DNA from: Stenotrophomonas aracearum | Lineage (GTDB): Bacteria > Pseudomonadota > Gammaproteobacteria > Xanthomonadales > Xanthomonadaceae | Length of the DNA: 64,000 bases | Direction of reading: 5' to 3' | Assembly: GCF_031834615.1 (NCBI RefSeq) | Contig: NZ_CP115543.1 | Coordinates: forward strand, 4,041,001-4,105,000 | Shown here: positions 42,403-51,834 of the stretch, one piece after another | Layout: every line of letters starts with the position of its first letter | How positions within the stretch are numbered: position 1 is the first letter of the stretch | Program-made: the position numbers and the translations under genes | Notes under the pieces: model-generated | What the model was told of the DNA's origin: nothing | Seen by the model: the letters and a program-made list of their open reading frames with translations, nothing else | Database searches by the model: none

Positions 42403-43784
42403 GACAGGCGTCCGTCTTGCAACCACAGGCGCATCTTCCGGAGGGCTTCTTCGCGCTGCTGTGCTGTGAGACGGGCCGGTTGCCGTCGGCGCAGCCCGAG
42501 CCACAGCCAGGTCGCCACCACCCCAAGCAGCGCCGCTGCGATCAGCCGCCAACCATACTCCGGCGCCGGCTTCTGCACGCTCGGTGGCGCCGGTGCACGC
42601 ACGCTGGGAGCCGAAACCTGCGGGCCCGCATCTGCTGCCGCCGCCGCGGAGGCGGGCCCGGTCGCATGGCCCTGGCCCAGACGCGAGATCTCCAATTGGT
42701 CACCGCGCTCGAAATCCATTCCGGCGGCAGCGGCAACCAACGCGCGCAGCCGGTACAGCTCAACCTCGTCCAGGCGGGCGGGGACTACCACCGCCACCGA
42801 CAGGCGTTCGACACGGCCCGGGGCCCGGTTTACTTCCTGCCGGGTCGTGCCGAGCACGTACTCGGTGTCTTCCTCCTGGCGTGGCGTGGCTGCGCCCTCC
42901 TGCTGCGGTTGCGAGGTGGTCCGCCGCCGCTGGATCAGCCCGCTGCCCTGGTCTCCGAGAGCCACCGGGCGTTCGCTGACTTCGCGCACCGCGTCGTAGT
43001 TCAGGGTGGCATCGACCGACACGGCGAAGTCGCCCGCATTCATGGTCTTGCCCAGCAGCGAGGCCACCCGCGTGGTGATGGCCCGCTCAACTTCACCCTT
43101 GCGCTCGCCCTGTACCTGCTCGCCGCCAGTCGCGATGTCCGCGGCGCCGCCGGACAACAGCGCGCCTTCTGAGTCGAGCACCGACACATGCTCTGGCTTG
43201 AGCCCTTCCACCGATGCCGCCACCAGACTGCGAATACCGTCGAGCTGACCGCGACTCAGGCTCTGGCCAGGCGACAGCGACAGGGCCACCGAGGCCTTGG
43301 AGCCGTCTTCCTGCTCGGCGAACAACCCCTGACGACGAATGGTCAGGTGAACCCGGGCATCCAGCACGCCGGGGAGGCTGGTGATGGTGCGCTCGATCTC
43401 ACCCTGCAGCGCCCGCTGGTAGTTCACCTTCTGGGCGAACTCGGTGACCCCGAAGTCGGACTCGTTGAACAGCTCAAAGCCAACATGCCCTCCCTTGGGG
43501 ATGCCCGCCGAGACCAGGCGCATGCGTGTTTCATAGACCTTCGCTTCGTCCACGCTGATCGAGGTGCCGCCTTCACCAAGGCTATAGGGCACCTTCCATT
43601 CGCCCAGCGTCTGCACGATTTCTGCCGCGTCGGACTGCCGGAGATTACTGAACAGCGTCTGATGCCGAGGGGCGACCAGCCATGCAACCACCGCGATGGT
43701 TGCGCCCACCACCAGCAGGCTGCCAACCAGCAGACCGGCGCGCGCAGGCTGGGAAAGCGATCTGTAGAAAGACAAGGCATTCAT
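42399..43784 (-). CDS. fliF: Flagellar MS-ring protein FliF
   Basis: The 461-residue protein has an N-terminal membrane helix (about 18-38), the YscJ/FliF domains (LFSNLRQSDAAEIVQTLGEWKVPYSL, FAQKVNYQRALQGEIERTITSLPGVLDARVHL), the FliF C-terminal ring domain, and a second membrane helix near 412-430. It is shorter than the usual 540-570 residues. The C-terminal tail (EEALRKMRLWLQDGRL) resembles the FliG-binding end of FliF, so contact with a FliG-like partner may persist. Confidence 0.93.
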   Translation of the reverse strand: MNALSFYRSLSQPARAGLLVGSLLVVGATIAVVAWLVAPRHQTLFSNLRQSDAAEIVQTLGEWKVPYSLGEGGTSISVDEAKVYETRMRLVSAGIPKGGHVGFELFNESDFGVTEFAQKVNYQRALQGEIERTITSLPGVLDARVHLTIRRQGLFAEQEDGSKASVALSLSPGQSLSRGQLDGIRSLVAASVEGLKPEHVSVLDSEGALLSGGAADIATGGEQVQGERKGEVERAITTRVASLLGKTMNAGDFAVSVDATLNYDAVREVSERPVALGDQGSGLIQRRRTTSQPQQEGAATPRQEEDTEYVLGTTRQEVNRAPGRVERLSVAVVVPARLDEVELYRLRALVAAAAGMDFERGDQLEISRLGQGHATGPASAAAAADAGPQVSAPSVRAPAPPSVQKPAPEYGWRLIAAALLGVVATWLWLGLRRRQPARLTAQQREEALRKMRLWLQDGRLS

Positions 43785-43786
43785 GG

Positions 43787-44080
43787 TCAGAGCTGCATCC
43801 GTGCCAGTTCCTGGTACGACTCAAGCAGGCGGTTGCGGACCTCTACTGCAAAAGTCAGCTCCATTCGGGCCTGTTCCAGGGCAATCATCACTTCGTGCAC
43901 TGGCACGTCCTTGCCACTGGCCAGCGCTTTGGTGGCCGCGTCGGCCGCCTGCAGGCGGCCTTCAAGATGCTGGACGCCCTGCCCGATTGCTGCAGAGAAA
44001 TCCGCCGTTCGGCCGGGCTCGGCCGGTCCGGTGGGCAGCAATCTGAGTGCATCGACAGCGCCAATTGCTTCAACAGCCAT
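43787..44080 (-). CDS. fliE: Hook-basal body protein FliE
   Basis: The 97-residue protein has the FliE C-terminal pattern (VPVHEVMIALEQARMELTFAVEVRNRLLESYQELARMQL). FliE is the first rod component, joining the MS-ring and export gate to FlgB/FlgC. Its length is normal. It overlaps flgC by one base and is 2 bases before fliF. Confidence 0.9.
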   Translation of the reverse strand: MAVEAIGAVDALRLLPTGPAEPGRTADFSAAIGQGVQHLEGRLQAADAATKALASGKDVPVHEVMIALEQARMELTFAVEVRNRLLESYQELARMQL

Positions 44081-44454
44081 TACTTCGCTCCAATATCGAG
44101 TGCGCGCAGCGTCATGCCACGCAGCATGTTGAACGAACGCACGTTGGCCTCGTAGCCGCGGCTGGCCGTCATCAACGTGGTCATTTCCTGCACCATGTCG
44201 ACCCGGGCGTAGTGCACGAAGCCCTGTGCGTCAGCCATGGGGTGGCCCGGGTCACTGACTTCACGGGTATCTGCCGGAACTGCCTGCAGTTGCGCCGCGA
44301 AGTCGCGACCCGCGCCCACCTGCCAGCGCTGGGCACTTCCGTCCGCCGGCAGCGCCACATTGGCACTGGCAATGTTGCGGCTGGCTGCATCCAGGCGCAG
44401 ACGCTCCTGCGCCATGCCGGCACGCACCGTGTCGAGAATGCTGTCAATCGCCAT
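44080..44454 (-). CDS. flgC: Flagellar proximal rod protein FlgC
   Basis: The 124-residue protein has the rod N-terminal helix with the RLDAASRNIASANVA motif and the C-terminal helix VDMVQEMTTLMTASRGYEANVRSFNMLRGMTLRALDIG. The length is close to the usual 130-140. It builds the proximal rod with FlgB and FlgF. Confidence 0.9.
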   Translation of the reverse strand: MAIDSILDTVRAGMAQERLRLDAASRNIASANVALPADGSAQRWQVGAGRDFAAQLQAVPADTREVSDPGHPMADAQGFVHYARVDMVQEMTTLMTASRGYEANVRSFNMLRGMTLRALDIGAK

Positions 44455-44456
44455 GC

Positions 44457-44825
44457 TCAGCTCCTTCCTGTTACGGCAAGGCGCATCAGACCGAACTGGC
44501 GGCTGAGAACTTCGCCCAAGGTCTGGTAGTTCATCGACGCCGCCGACATCTCCGCCACCTGCGTGTCCAGGCCCAGCGCCGAGGCTTCCACCGTCGCGTC
44601 GTGCGGCTTCAGCGCAGACAGTGCGCGCAGCCCATCGGAGAGCGCCGCGGACGATGCGTTGCCGCTGCCATAAGCTTTAAGCAGACCCTCCAACTGTGCG
44701 AAGTCCGCCGTCTGCGCGCGCGCCCCCGGCGTTCCGGCTCGGGCCACATTGTTGCTGGCCAGTTCCGCCCGGAGTTGCTGCAGGCCCATGGACAGCCTTA
44801 CGGCGTCCAGCGTTGATGCTTCCAT
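44457..44825 (-). CDS. flgB: Flagellar proximal rod protein FlgB
   Basis: The 122-residue protein has the N-terminal LQQLRAELASNNVARAGTPGARAQTADFAQLE rod motif and a C-terminal helix with MNYQTLGEVLSRQFGLMRLAV. The ATG at 44825 is chosen because it gives the family-length protein. It pairs with flgC, 2 bases downstream. Confidence 0.88.
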   Translation of the reverse strand: MEASTLDAVRLSMGLQQLRAELASNNVARAGTPGARAQTADFAQLEGLLKAYGSGNASSAALSDGLRALSALKPHDATVEASALGLDTQVAEMSAASMNYQTLGEVLSRQFGLMRLAVTGRS

Positions 44826-44838
44826 CCACGTTCCCCTG

Positions 44839-45960
44839 TTATTGAATGACCAGCTCGCCATCGAGCGCGCCGGCGGTCTTGATCGACTGAAGGACGGCAA
44901 TCACATCGCGCGTAGTGAGACGCGCCGTACGCAACGCTCCAATTAGGTCGGCCACCGAGGCGCCTTCTGGCACCTGTACCAGCGGTGCCACGCCCTCCTC
45001 GGCGTCGATCCGCGTGGAAGGTGTCACCACCGATGCAATGCCCCGGCTGGGACGGAAGTACACACCGTCTGGCTGCGACACCTGGAACTCGTTGCTGATC
45101 TCGACCTTCAAGCTGCCATGCGAGACGCTGACCCGCCCCAACCGCACGTCGCCACCTGCCACCACTGTGCCGGTTCGCTCGTTGACCACCACCCTCGCCT
45201 TGCGTTGCTGCTCCAGCGTGAGGTTCTCCAGCCTCGAGATCACTGCTATCAGGTCACCTGGCGGACGCGCGAAGGTGACACTGACCTTTCCAGCATGTTC
45301 GGCACGCGCACCGCTTACCTCACCCATGCCGCGAATGGCGTCTGCAATTCGCGTGGCGTTGGTGAAATCCGGCTCATTGAGCACGATCGACAGCGATCGG
45401 CCGTCGGTGGCGACCTGCAGCGGCGAAGCCTGTTCGATGCTGCCGCCTGATGGAATCCAGCCCACAGTGGGGTGATTGCGTTGCAGCGAAGCTGCCAGGC
45501 CCTCGAACTGGTAGCCGCCGACCGACAGCGCGCCCTGGGCCATGGCATACAGACGGCCATCGGCACCGCGCAGCGGCGTCAGCATCAGGGTGCCCCCCGT
45601 GAGGCTGCGCGCATCGCCGGACGAGGCTACCTGTACGTCTACCAGCTGGCCGGGCTCGGCGAACGCAGGAAGGCGAGCCGTGACGATCACCGCCGCCACG
45701 TTGCGGCTGGCCACGTCCTGGTCTGAGACGTTTACGCCGAACGTGCGCAGGGTGTTGGCCACCGACTGCACGGTTGCGCGGTTGCGGCTGGAGTCACCAG
45801 AACCGGACAGGCCGAACACCAGCCCATAACCTGTCAGCTGGTTCTCGCGGACGCCGGCCACGCGGGCAATGTCCTTGACCTTCACCGTTGCGGCCATAGC
45901 GGGGTCGATGGATGCCAGCATGGCCAGCAACGAAACGAGCAGAACGCGCAGGGTGATCAC
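44839..45960 (-). CDS. flgI: Flagellar P-ring protein FlgI
   Basis: The 373-residue protein has a Sec signal peptide (cleavage near AMA, about residue 23). The characteristic blocks VKDIARVAGVRENQLTGYGLVFGLSGSGD, VIVTARLPAFAEPGQLVDVQV, GDARSLTGGTLMLTPLRGADGRLYAMAQGAL and VNERTGTVVAGGDVRL follow. It forms the periplasmic P-ring bushing. A GTG start at 45960 overlaps the flgH end (GTGA). It looks intact, in contrast to flgH. Confidence 0.95.
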   Translation of the reverse strand: MITLRVLLVSLLAMLASIDPAMAATVKVKDIARVAGVRENQLTGYGLVFGLSGSGDSSRNRATVQSVANTLRTFGVNVSDQDVASRNVAAVIVTARLPAFAEPGQLVDVQVASSGDARSLTGGTLMLTPLRGADGRLYAMAQGALSVGGYQFEGLAASLQRNHPTVGWIPSGGSIEQASPLQVATDGRSLSIVLNEPDFTNATRIADAIRGMGEVSGARAEHAGKVSVTFARPPGDLIAVISRLENLTLEQQRKARVVVNERTGTVVAGGDVRLGRVSVSHGSLKVEISNEFQVSQPDGVYFRPSRGIASVVTPSTRIDAEEGVAPLVQVPEGASVADLIGALRTARLTTRDVIAVLQSIKTAGALDGELVIQ

Positions 45961-46553
45961 AGCAACCTCAGCCATTTCAGGGCGCGGTAGATCATGCTCT
46001 GGCGCTGGGAGGTACTTACATCGCCCACCCCGTCCAGTTCGATGTCCGCATTGGCGATCCGGTGCGACCAGACCGTGTTGTCGGCGGCGATGTCCTGCGG
46101 ACGTACGCGTCCACGCAGGCGAATATGCTGTCGTTCGCGGTTGACCAGCAACGTCTGCTCACCCTCGATGTCCAGCATGCCGTCAGGCTGCACCGACACC
46201 ACCTACACCGAAATCTGCGTACGCAGTTCGCCACTCCGCGTGGTCTGGGCGCCGCCGGCAACGGAGCCGTTCAGCCCGGCCTTGGCCGAGTAGTCGGTCG
46301 TGGGCGAGGACAGCGAAGCACCCAGACCGAGCTGGCTGGACGCGTCGGTCGCAGCCTGGGACTTGGCCCGGGTGGCTTCGGCCACGTACACAGTGAGCAC
46401 ATCACCGGGTCGGTATGCACGGTGGTCGGCCATCAGCGGCCGGTAGTTCTCTACGTCCACCAAGGTCTGTCGCGCCGGCGGTGCCGCCAGCGCGCAGGCC
46501 GTGACCATCGCCAGCAGCACGCCGGCGGTGAAGCGTTGCGGGAACTTACTCAT
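45957..46553 (-). pseudogene. flgH: L-ring protein gene flgH interrupted by an in-frame amber codon
   Basis: The frame from the ATG at 46553 encodes a signal peptide with a lipobox-like VTAC, then RPGDVLTVYVAEATRAKSQA and RSGELRTQISV, typical of FlgH. A TAG at 46205-46203 then stops translation after 116 residues. The same frame continues at once with VVSVQPDGMLDIEGEQ, RLRGRVRPQDIAADNTV and a normal FlgH ending at 45957. So one nonsense codon splits an otherwise complete gene of about 198 codons. AGGTGG directly after the stop could allow reinitiation at a GTG or ATG. It overlaps flgA by 8 bases. It may be a true pseudogene, a suppressed codon or a sequencing error. Confidence 0.85.
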
Positions 46554-47226
46554 GAACCTGTACCTTCCCGGGTGCGGTGACCACCGCGACGATCGCTTCC
46601 TGCGCGTAACTGGGGCGGACCGGGATGCGCTCGCCGAGTCGCCCGTCCTGCAAGGCAACCGCATCGGCAGAAAGCCGGATGGAACCGCGCTGCACCAGCA
46701 ACTGCACGCTCTGCATGCCCTGTACCGCCGGGCGGGCTTCGACGCTGCCCTCGGTGAGCGGCATGCCCGCGCGTACATCGGTACGCAGCCGGTAGTCATC
46801 CCCCGGATGCTGCTGCAGGATTGCACCGGCGCAGCACACCATGTCCACCTGGGCGGCTTGAAGCCGTACGTCGCCCAGTGCAGTGCGCGCGGCGTAATCC
46901 GCCGCAAACACCTGGACCGTGCGCACATCGCTGGCCGTGACCGGCATGCTGAGGGTGCGCACCAGGCGACCATCTACCCGCAGCCGCACCGGCACCGTGG
47001 CCCGCGCGCGTGGCCAGCGTCCGGCCACCTCGCCCACCTCTGCACTGACCGCACCGGCGGGCAATGGCTGGACCTGCAGAGCACCCACTGCAACCTTCGC
47101 GGTGCTGCCCCCGGCCTGTAGACGCGCCTGCAATGTCTCAGCGACCTGTGCAGGCAAGGCGTCGCCGTTGCCGACCACAGGCATGGCGGCAAGAGTGAAC
47201 GACAGCAGCAGGGATGCGAGCGACAT
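46546..47226 (-). CDS. flgA: P-ring assembly chaperone FlgA
   Basis: The 226-residue protein has a signal peptide (about residues 1-18) and a C-terminal SAF-like domain (DVRAGMPLTEGSVEARPAVQGMQSVQLLVQRGSIRLSADAVALQDGRLGERIPVRP). FlgA helps FlgI polymerise in the periplasm. The gene lies between flgG and flgH in this compact order. Confidence 0.88.
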   Translation of the reverse strand: MSLASLLLSFTLAAMPVVGNGDALPAQVAETLQARLQAGGSTAKVAVGALQVQPLPAGAVSAEVGEVAGRWPRARATVPVRLRVDGRLVRTLSMPVTASDVRTVQVFAADYAARTALGDVRLQAAQVDMVCCAGAILQQHPGDDYRLRTDVRAGMPLTEGSVEARPAVQGMQSVQLLVQRGSIRLSADAVALQDGRLGERIPVRPSYAQEAIVAVVTAPGKVQVHE

Positions 47227-47229
47227 GCC

Positions 47230-48003
47230 TCAACGCCTCAGGTTGTTGATGGTGTCCATCACCTGGTCCGCCGCCTGCAGTACGCGAGCATTGAGCTGAT
47301 AGGCGCGCTGCGCAAGCACCAGGCTGGACATCTCTTCGATGATCTCCACGTTGGCCATTTCCATCTGGCCCTGGCGGAGCTTGCCCGCACCGTCATCGCC
47401 GGCACGGCCGTAGACCGCCGTACCTGCCTGCGCTGTAACCGCATAGAGGTTGTCGCCAATGGAGCGCATGGCGTCAGCCGCAGCGAACCGAACCACCTCG
47501 ATGGTTCCCACCACGGTGCGTTCCAGTTCCGCCGGCATCTGCACGGTCACCTCCCCTTCCGGCGAGATCCGCAGGTCGGCGCCTTCGCGCGGAATCTGCA
47601 CGTCCCCGGACAGCCTCAACCCCTGGAAATTGCGCAGGTAGCCGTCTTCGTCCAACCGGAACTGGCCACTGCGCGAGTAAACCAGGCTGCCGTCGGTGGC
47701 CTCGAACTCGTAGAAGCCATTACCGTCGATGGCGACATCCAGCGGGCTGCCGGTCTGGCGCATTTCGCCAGGTTCGAACGAAGTGCTGGTGGAAGTGATT
47801 CGCACGCCACCGAGGCGCTGTTCCGGCTGGGACTGCTCAAGGGTCTCGCCCAGTGCTGGCAGCGGCGTGGCGATGTCCGCGAAATTGACCCGGCTGGCCT
47901 TGAATCCAGGCGTCTGCAGGTTGGCCACGTTGTTTGAAATGGTGTCCAGCTGCCGCTGGCCACTGCGCAGGCCGGTGGCCGCGATATGCAATGCGTCGAT
48001 CAT
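47230..48003 (-). CDS. flgG: Flagellar distal rod protein FlgG
   Basis: The 257-residue length is normal. The N-terminus has IAATGLRSGQRQLDTISNNVANLQTPGFKASRVNFAD, the centre PLDVAIDGNGFYEFEATDGSLVYSRSGQFRLDEDGYLRN, and the C-terminus EMANVEIIEEMSSLVLAQRAYQLNARVLQAADQVMDTINNLRR. These fit the distal rod FlgG. Confidence 0.94.
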   Translation of the reverse strand: MIDALHIAATGLRSGQRQLDTISNNVANLQTPGFKASRVNFADIATPLPALGETLEQSQPEQRLGGVRITSTSTSFEPGEMRQTGSPLDVAIDGNGFYEFEATDGSLVYSRSGQFRLDEDGYLRNFQGLRLSGDVQIPREGADLRISPEGEVTVQMPAELERTVVGTIEVVRFAAADAMRSIGDNLYAVTAQAGTAVYGRAGDDGAGKLRQGQMEMANVEIIEEMSSLVLAQRAYQLNARVLQAADQVMDTINNLRR

Positions 48004-48014
48004 GGATATCCCTC

Positions 48015-48704
48015 TCAGTTCTCGCCGATCTTGTTGATTCCGGTGTCCAGCACCTGGTCGTAGGTACTCATCGCCCGGCGCACCGCGTCGACGTGGCGGG
48101 TCAGCTCCATCAGTCGCAGCATTTCGTCGGCCGGGTCCACGTTGGCCTGCTCCACCGCGCCCTGCACGACGCTGCCCTGCCACTGCGCGGGTGCACCCTC
48201 ATAGCGGTAGGCACCATTGCCCATGCTCCGCAGCTGAAGGGGTTCGGCAACGGCTACCAGCTGAAGCTGGCCGAGTGGCTGCTGGCCAGCCCACAGCTGG
48301 CCGTCGGCCTGCACGCGCAGCGGCGTGTCTGCGCTCAACTGACGGGGGTCGATGCTGATCGGGCCGGACTGGCCCAGCACTGCGTCGCCGTGGCGGGTCA
48401 CCAGGTTGCCGTCCGCGTCGAGCTGGAAGCTTCCCGAACGCACCAGCAGCTGCTGGCCCTGGCGCTCGACCACGAAGAAGCCCGGCCCACGGAGCGCGAG
48501 GTCGAATGAGCGACCGGTCTGCGCCAGGCTGCCGTCGCGCTGGTCGGGCACCACGCTCAACCCGGCCTGCGTCGCGAAGTCGCTGCCCATGCGCTCGGCC
48601 CGGTAGCCCGGCGTCTGCAGGTTTGCCACGTTGCGGCTGATCGAGGCCAGTGTGTCCACATCCGTGCCCAATTGTCGGCCCAAGGCCTGCAAGGTATCGG
48701 TCAT
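48015..48704 (-). CDS. flgF: Flagellar proximal rod protein FlgF
   Basis: The 229-residue protein has the rod signature LASISRNVANLQTPGYRAERM, RSFDLALRGPGFFVVERQGQQLLVRSGSFQLDADGNLV, and a C-terminal helix with VEQANVDPADEMLRLMELTRHVDAVRRAMSTYDQVLDTGINKIGEN. It precedes flgG in transcription order and is slightly shorter than most FlgF proteins (about 245-250). Confidence 0.9.
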   Translation of the reverse strand: MTDTLQALGRQLGTDVDTLASISRNVANLQTPGYRAERMGSDFATQAGLSVVPDQRDGSLAQTGRSFDLALRGPGFFVVERQGQQLLVRSGSFQLDADGNLVTRHGDAVLGQSGPISIDPRQLSADTPLRVQADGQLWAGQQPLGQLQLVAVAEPLQLRSMGNGAYRYEGAPAQWQGSVVQGAVEQANVDPADEMLRLMELTRHVDAVRRAMSTYDQVLDTGINKIGEN

Positions 48705-48707
48705 CGC

Positions 48708-50768
48708 TTACTGACTCCGGATGGCGGCAAAGGAGCGCACTGGCAGCGTGGCCGGGATCTCGTTGAGGCTGATCACCGCGAGGTACGGCATCGAGCGCGA
48801 GAGCAGCTGGCGCAGCGAGCGACGCACCGGGCCAGGACAGAGCAGCACCGGTACCAGGTTGCGGCCCATCATCGACTCGCTTTGCGCAGCCAGGCTTTTC
48901 ATGAATCCATCCAGCTGCGCGATCTCGCCGAACAGGCTGCCGCGTCCCTCGCTGCCGCGCACGCTGGACAGCAGCTCGTGTTCGAGTTCCGGCGCCAGCG
49001 TCATCACGTGAAGATCGCCATTGGCGTCACGCAGGCTTTGGCAGATGCTGCCGCCCAGGCGCTCACGAACCCGCTCAGCGAGATCCTCGGCGTTCTTCAC
49101 GGTTCGCCCGGCGTCCACCAGCACTTCAAGGATGGCCTCGAGGTGGCGCACGCTGACCTGCTCGCGCAGCAGAAGCTGCAGTACCTTCTGCACCTCGGAG
49201 TAGCTCAGGATGGCCGGCACCAGCTCTTCCACCAGCGATGCGTTCTGCTCGCGCACCCGCTGCAGCATCCGTTCGGTGTCCTGCCGGGTCAGCAGGTCCG
49301 CTGACTGCCGCTTGACCAGCTCGCTCAAGTGGGTGATCAACACCGTATCCGGCTCGACCAGCGTGTAACCGGCGGTGCGTGCGGTCTGCCGTGCCTGGGG
49401 TTCGATCCACTGCGCGGGCAGGCCGTAAGCTGGGTCGCGGGTATCAGGGCCTTCCAGGCGTGCGCGCTGGCCGCCGGGATTGATCGCCAACACTCGATCG
49501 GTCATCAGGCTGCCTTGTCCCACACGGCACCCATGGAAATGGACCTCGTAGCTTTCCGGCGGCAGCTCGCTGCGCTGCTGCTGCACCTTGGGCATGACAA
49601 AGCCAAGGTCCTGCGCAAACTGGCGCCGCAGGTGTTCGATCCGCTCCGCCAGGTCGCTGTCTGGGCCGGTAAACGTATCGAACAACGCGCCTCCAAGGCG
49701 GACCTCGATCGGCTCGATACGCAGCAGCTGGCCGATCTCCTGCGGAGCCACAGCCCCGGCCTCCAGACGCGGCAGTTCAATGTCGGTGTGTTCTTCGGCC
49801 TGTCGTGCCTGCTCAGAACGCATGGCCAACCAGGCCAGCGCCCCCAGGATGCACAGCACCACCAGCACCGGCGCCACCGGGAAGCCAGGCAGCACCAGCA
49901 CGATCAGCAGCACCACCGCCACGATGACCAATGCCTTGGGGTTGGCCAGGATCTGCTTTGGAATTTCCGACCCCAGCTGCGCGTCTGCGGCAGCGCGGGT
50001 GATGATGATGCCGGTGGCCACGGCAATCACCAGCGACGGGATCTGGGTGACGATGCCGTCGCCAATGGTCAGCAGGGTGAAGCGCTGCACCGCTTCCCCC
50101 CATGGCAGGCCAAGCTGGGCGATACCGATCGCCAGGCCTCCGACGATGTTGGTGAGGATGATCACGATACCGGCAATGGCATCGCCCTTCACGAACTTGG
50201 TGGCACCGTCCATTGCACCGTAGAAGTTGGCCTCACGCTCGATCTGGCGACGCCGTTCACGCGCCTCCTTCTCATCGATGAGCCCCATGTTCATGTCGGC
50301 ATCGATGCTCATCTGCTTGCCCGGCATCGAATCCAGGGTGAAGCGCGCGGCGACCTCCGCCACGCGCTGCGCACCGCTGGTGACCACCACGTACTGCACG
50401 ACCACAAGGATGATGAAGACCACGATGCCCACGATGTAGTTGCCGCCCACGACGAACTCGCCGATCGCGTTGATCACCCGGCCGGCATCGGCACCCTCCA
50501 GGATCAGGCGGGTTGCCGAGACGTTGAGCGCGAGCCGGAACAACGTGGACAGCAGAAGGATGGTGGGGAACGTGGAGAACTTGAGCGGTGAATCGGTAAA
50601 GAACGTCACCAGAAGGATCAGCAGCGCCATGCTGATGTTCAGCACCAGCAGCAGGTCCAGCAGCATCGGCGGCACTGGCACGAACAGCACGATGAGCACG
50701 CCCAGCACCAGCGCCACCATGGCCAGGTCGCGCTTGCCTTCCCAAAGCTGGGCGAACAAGGCCTTCAT
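48708..50768 (-). CDS. flhA: Flagellar export gate protein FlhA
   Basis: The 686-residue length is normal. The N-terminal half has about eight membrane helices and the FHIPEP-family signature region (VAARFTLDSMPGKQMSIDADMNMGLIDEKEAR, then GAMDGATKFVKGDAIAG). The C-terminal cytoplasmic domain forms the docking ring. The ATG at 50768 overlaps the flhB stop. FlhA is a proton-conducting, substrate-docking part of the export gate and looks intact. Confidence 0.97.
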   Translation of the reverse strand: MKALFAQLWEGKRDLAMVALVLGVLIVLFVPVPPMLLDLLLVLNISMALLILLVTFFTDSPLKFSTFPTILLLSTLFRLALNVSATRLILEGADAGRVINAIGEFVVGGNYIVGIVVFIILVVVQYVVVTSGAQRVAEVAARFTLDSMPGKQMSIDADMNMGLIDEKEARERRRQIEREANFYGAMDGATKFVKGDAIAGIVIILTNIVGGLAIGIAQLGLPWGEAVQRFTLLTIGDGIVTQIPSLVIAVATGIIITRAAADAQLGSEIPKQILANPKALVIVAVVLLIVLVLPGFPVAPVLVVLCILGALAWLAMRSEQARQAEEHTDIELPRLEAGAVAPQEIGQLLRIEPIEVRLGGALFDTFTGPDSDLAERIEHLRRQFAQDLGFVMPKVQQQRSELPPESYEVHFHGCRVGQGSLMTDRVLAINPGGQRARLEGPDTRDPAYGLPAQWIEPQARQTARTAGYTLVEPDTVLITHLSELVKRQSADLLTRQDTERMLQRVREQNASLVEELVPAILSYSEVQKVLQLLLREQVSVRHLEAILEVLVDAGRTVKNAEDLAERVRERLGGSICQSLRDANGDLHVMTLAPELEHELLSSVRGSEGRGSLFGEIAQLDGFMKSLAAQSESMMGRNLVPVLLCPGPVRRSLRQLLSRSMPYLAVISLNEIPATLPVRSFAAIRSQ

Positions 50769-51832
50769 GCCGCCGCCCCGCGCTGCGCCCACAGTCGGCG
50801 ATAGAGCGGCGCAAGCGTTCCGTACTGCGACTCGGGCACCATCTGGTCGATGTCGCACTCGCGATACAACGCCCGCGCCAACGTCATGGAAGGCCAGACC
50901 GGCACGCTGTGGCGCGAGGCCAGGCTACGGATGTGCGCTGCCATCATGCCCGCGCCCTTGGCGATCACCACTGGACCAAGGGTCTGGCCCGGCCGATAGC
51001 GCAGGGCAACGGCCACATGGGTGGGGTTGGTCAAAACCATGTCGGCTTCCGCGACACGACCAAGCGCACGGCTCTTCTTCAGCAGTTCGCGCAGCTTCTC
51101 GCGGCGACGGCCCTTGATGCCGGGGTCGCCGTCACGACGTTTCACTTCTTCCTTGAGCTCACGCCGGCTCATGCGCATCTGCCGCATGAAGTTGCGACGA
51201 CTGAACATCAGATCTGCCAAGGCCACCAGGCCCAGGATCATCAGTACGTACACCGAGGTGCGGACGAAACCGTGCAGCAGCAGGCTGCCGGCGTCGCCGG
51301 GAGACGTGCGCATGGCGGATTCCACCAGTTGGGTGGCGTGGCGTACCGTCAACCAGCACAGCACCGCCAGCAGCAGGAACTTCACCCCCATCTTTCCAAG
51401 CTCCCAAAGGCTGCGCAGCGCGAACAGCCGCTTGAACGCCTGGGCCGGGTTGAGCCGCTTCGGGTCGGGCGTGAGCGGGTGGGTAGTGAAGATCAGACCG
51501 GTCTGCAGGACATTGCCCAGCACGGCCGCCACCATCAACGCCAGTACCAACGGCATCAGCGCATGACCCAACGGCGCGCAGATCGACGCGATGCCGCGCA
51601 TCAATCCCATGCCCGGCGTGGGTGCACTGGCCGCCACCTGTACCATCGCGCGGGTGGCGTTGGCCAACGCCGCGGTGATATCCCCGACGGTGAGCGTCAG
51701 CACACTGGCGAACACAATCAGTACCAGTACGCCGGTGATGTCCTGGCTGCGCGCCACCTCGCCCCGCTTCCGCGCTTCTTCGAGCCGGAACGAGGTGGGC
51801 TGTTCGGTCTTGTCCTGGTCGGCATCCGACAT
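50765..51832 (-). CDS. flhB: Flagellar export switch protein FlhB
   Basis: The 355-residue protein has the N-terminal DKTEQPTSFRLEEARKRGEVARSQD block, four membrane helices and the autocleavage NPTH motif at about residues 269-272 in the C-terminal cytoplasmic domain. Autocleavage allows the switch from rod/hook-type to late substrates. Retention of NPTH implies a switch is still possible even though classical late substrates are absent from this block. Confidence 0.97.
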   Translation of the reverse strand: MSDADQDKTEQPTSFRLEEARKRGEVARSQDITGVLVLIVFASVLTLTVGDITAALANATRAMVQVAASAPTPGMGLMRGIASICAPLGHALMPLVLALMVAAVLGNVLQTGLIFTTHPLTPDPKRLNPAQAFKRLFALRSLWELGKMGVKFLLLAVLCWLTVRHATQLVESAMRTSPGDAGSLLLHGFVRTSVYVLMILGLVALADLMFSRRNFMRQMRMSRRELKEEVKRRDGDPGIKGRRREKLRELLKKSRALGRVAEADMVLTNPTHVAVALRYRPGQTLGPVVIAKGAGMMAAHIRSLASRHSVPVWPSMTLARALYRECDIDQMVPESQYGTLAPLYRRLWAQRGAAA

Positions 51833-51834
51833 GC

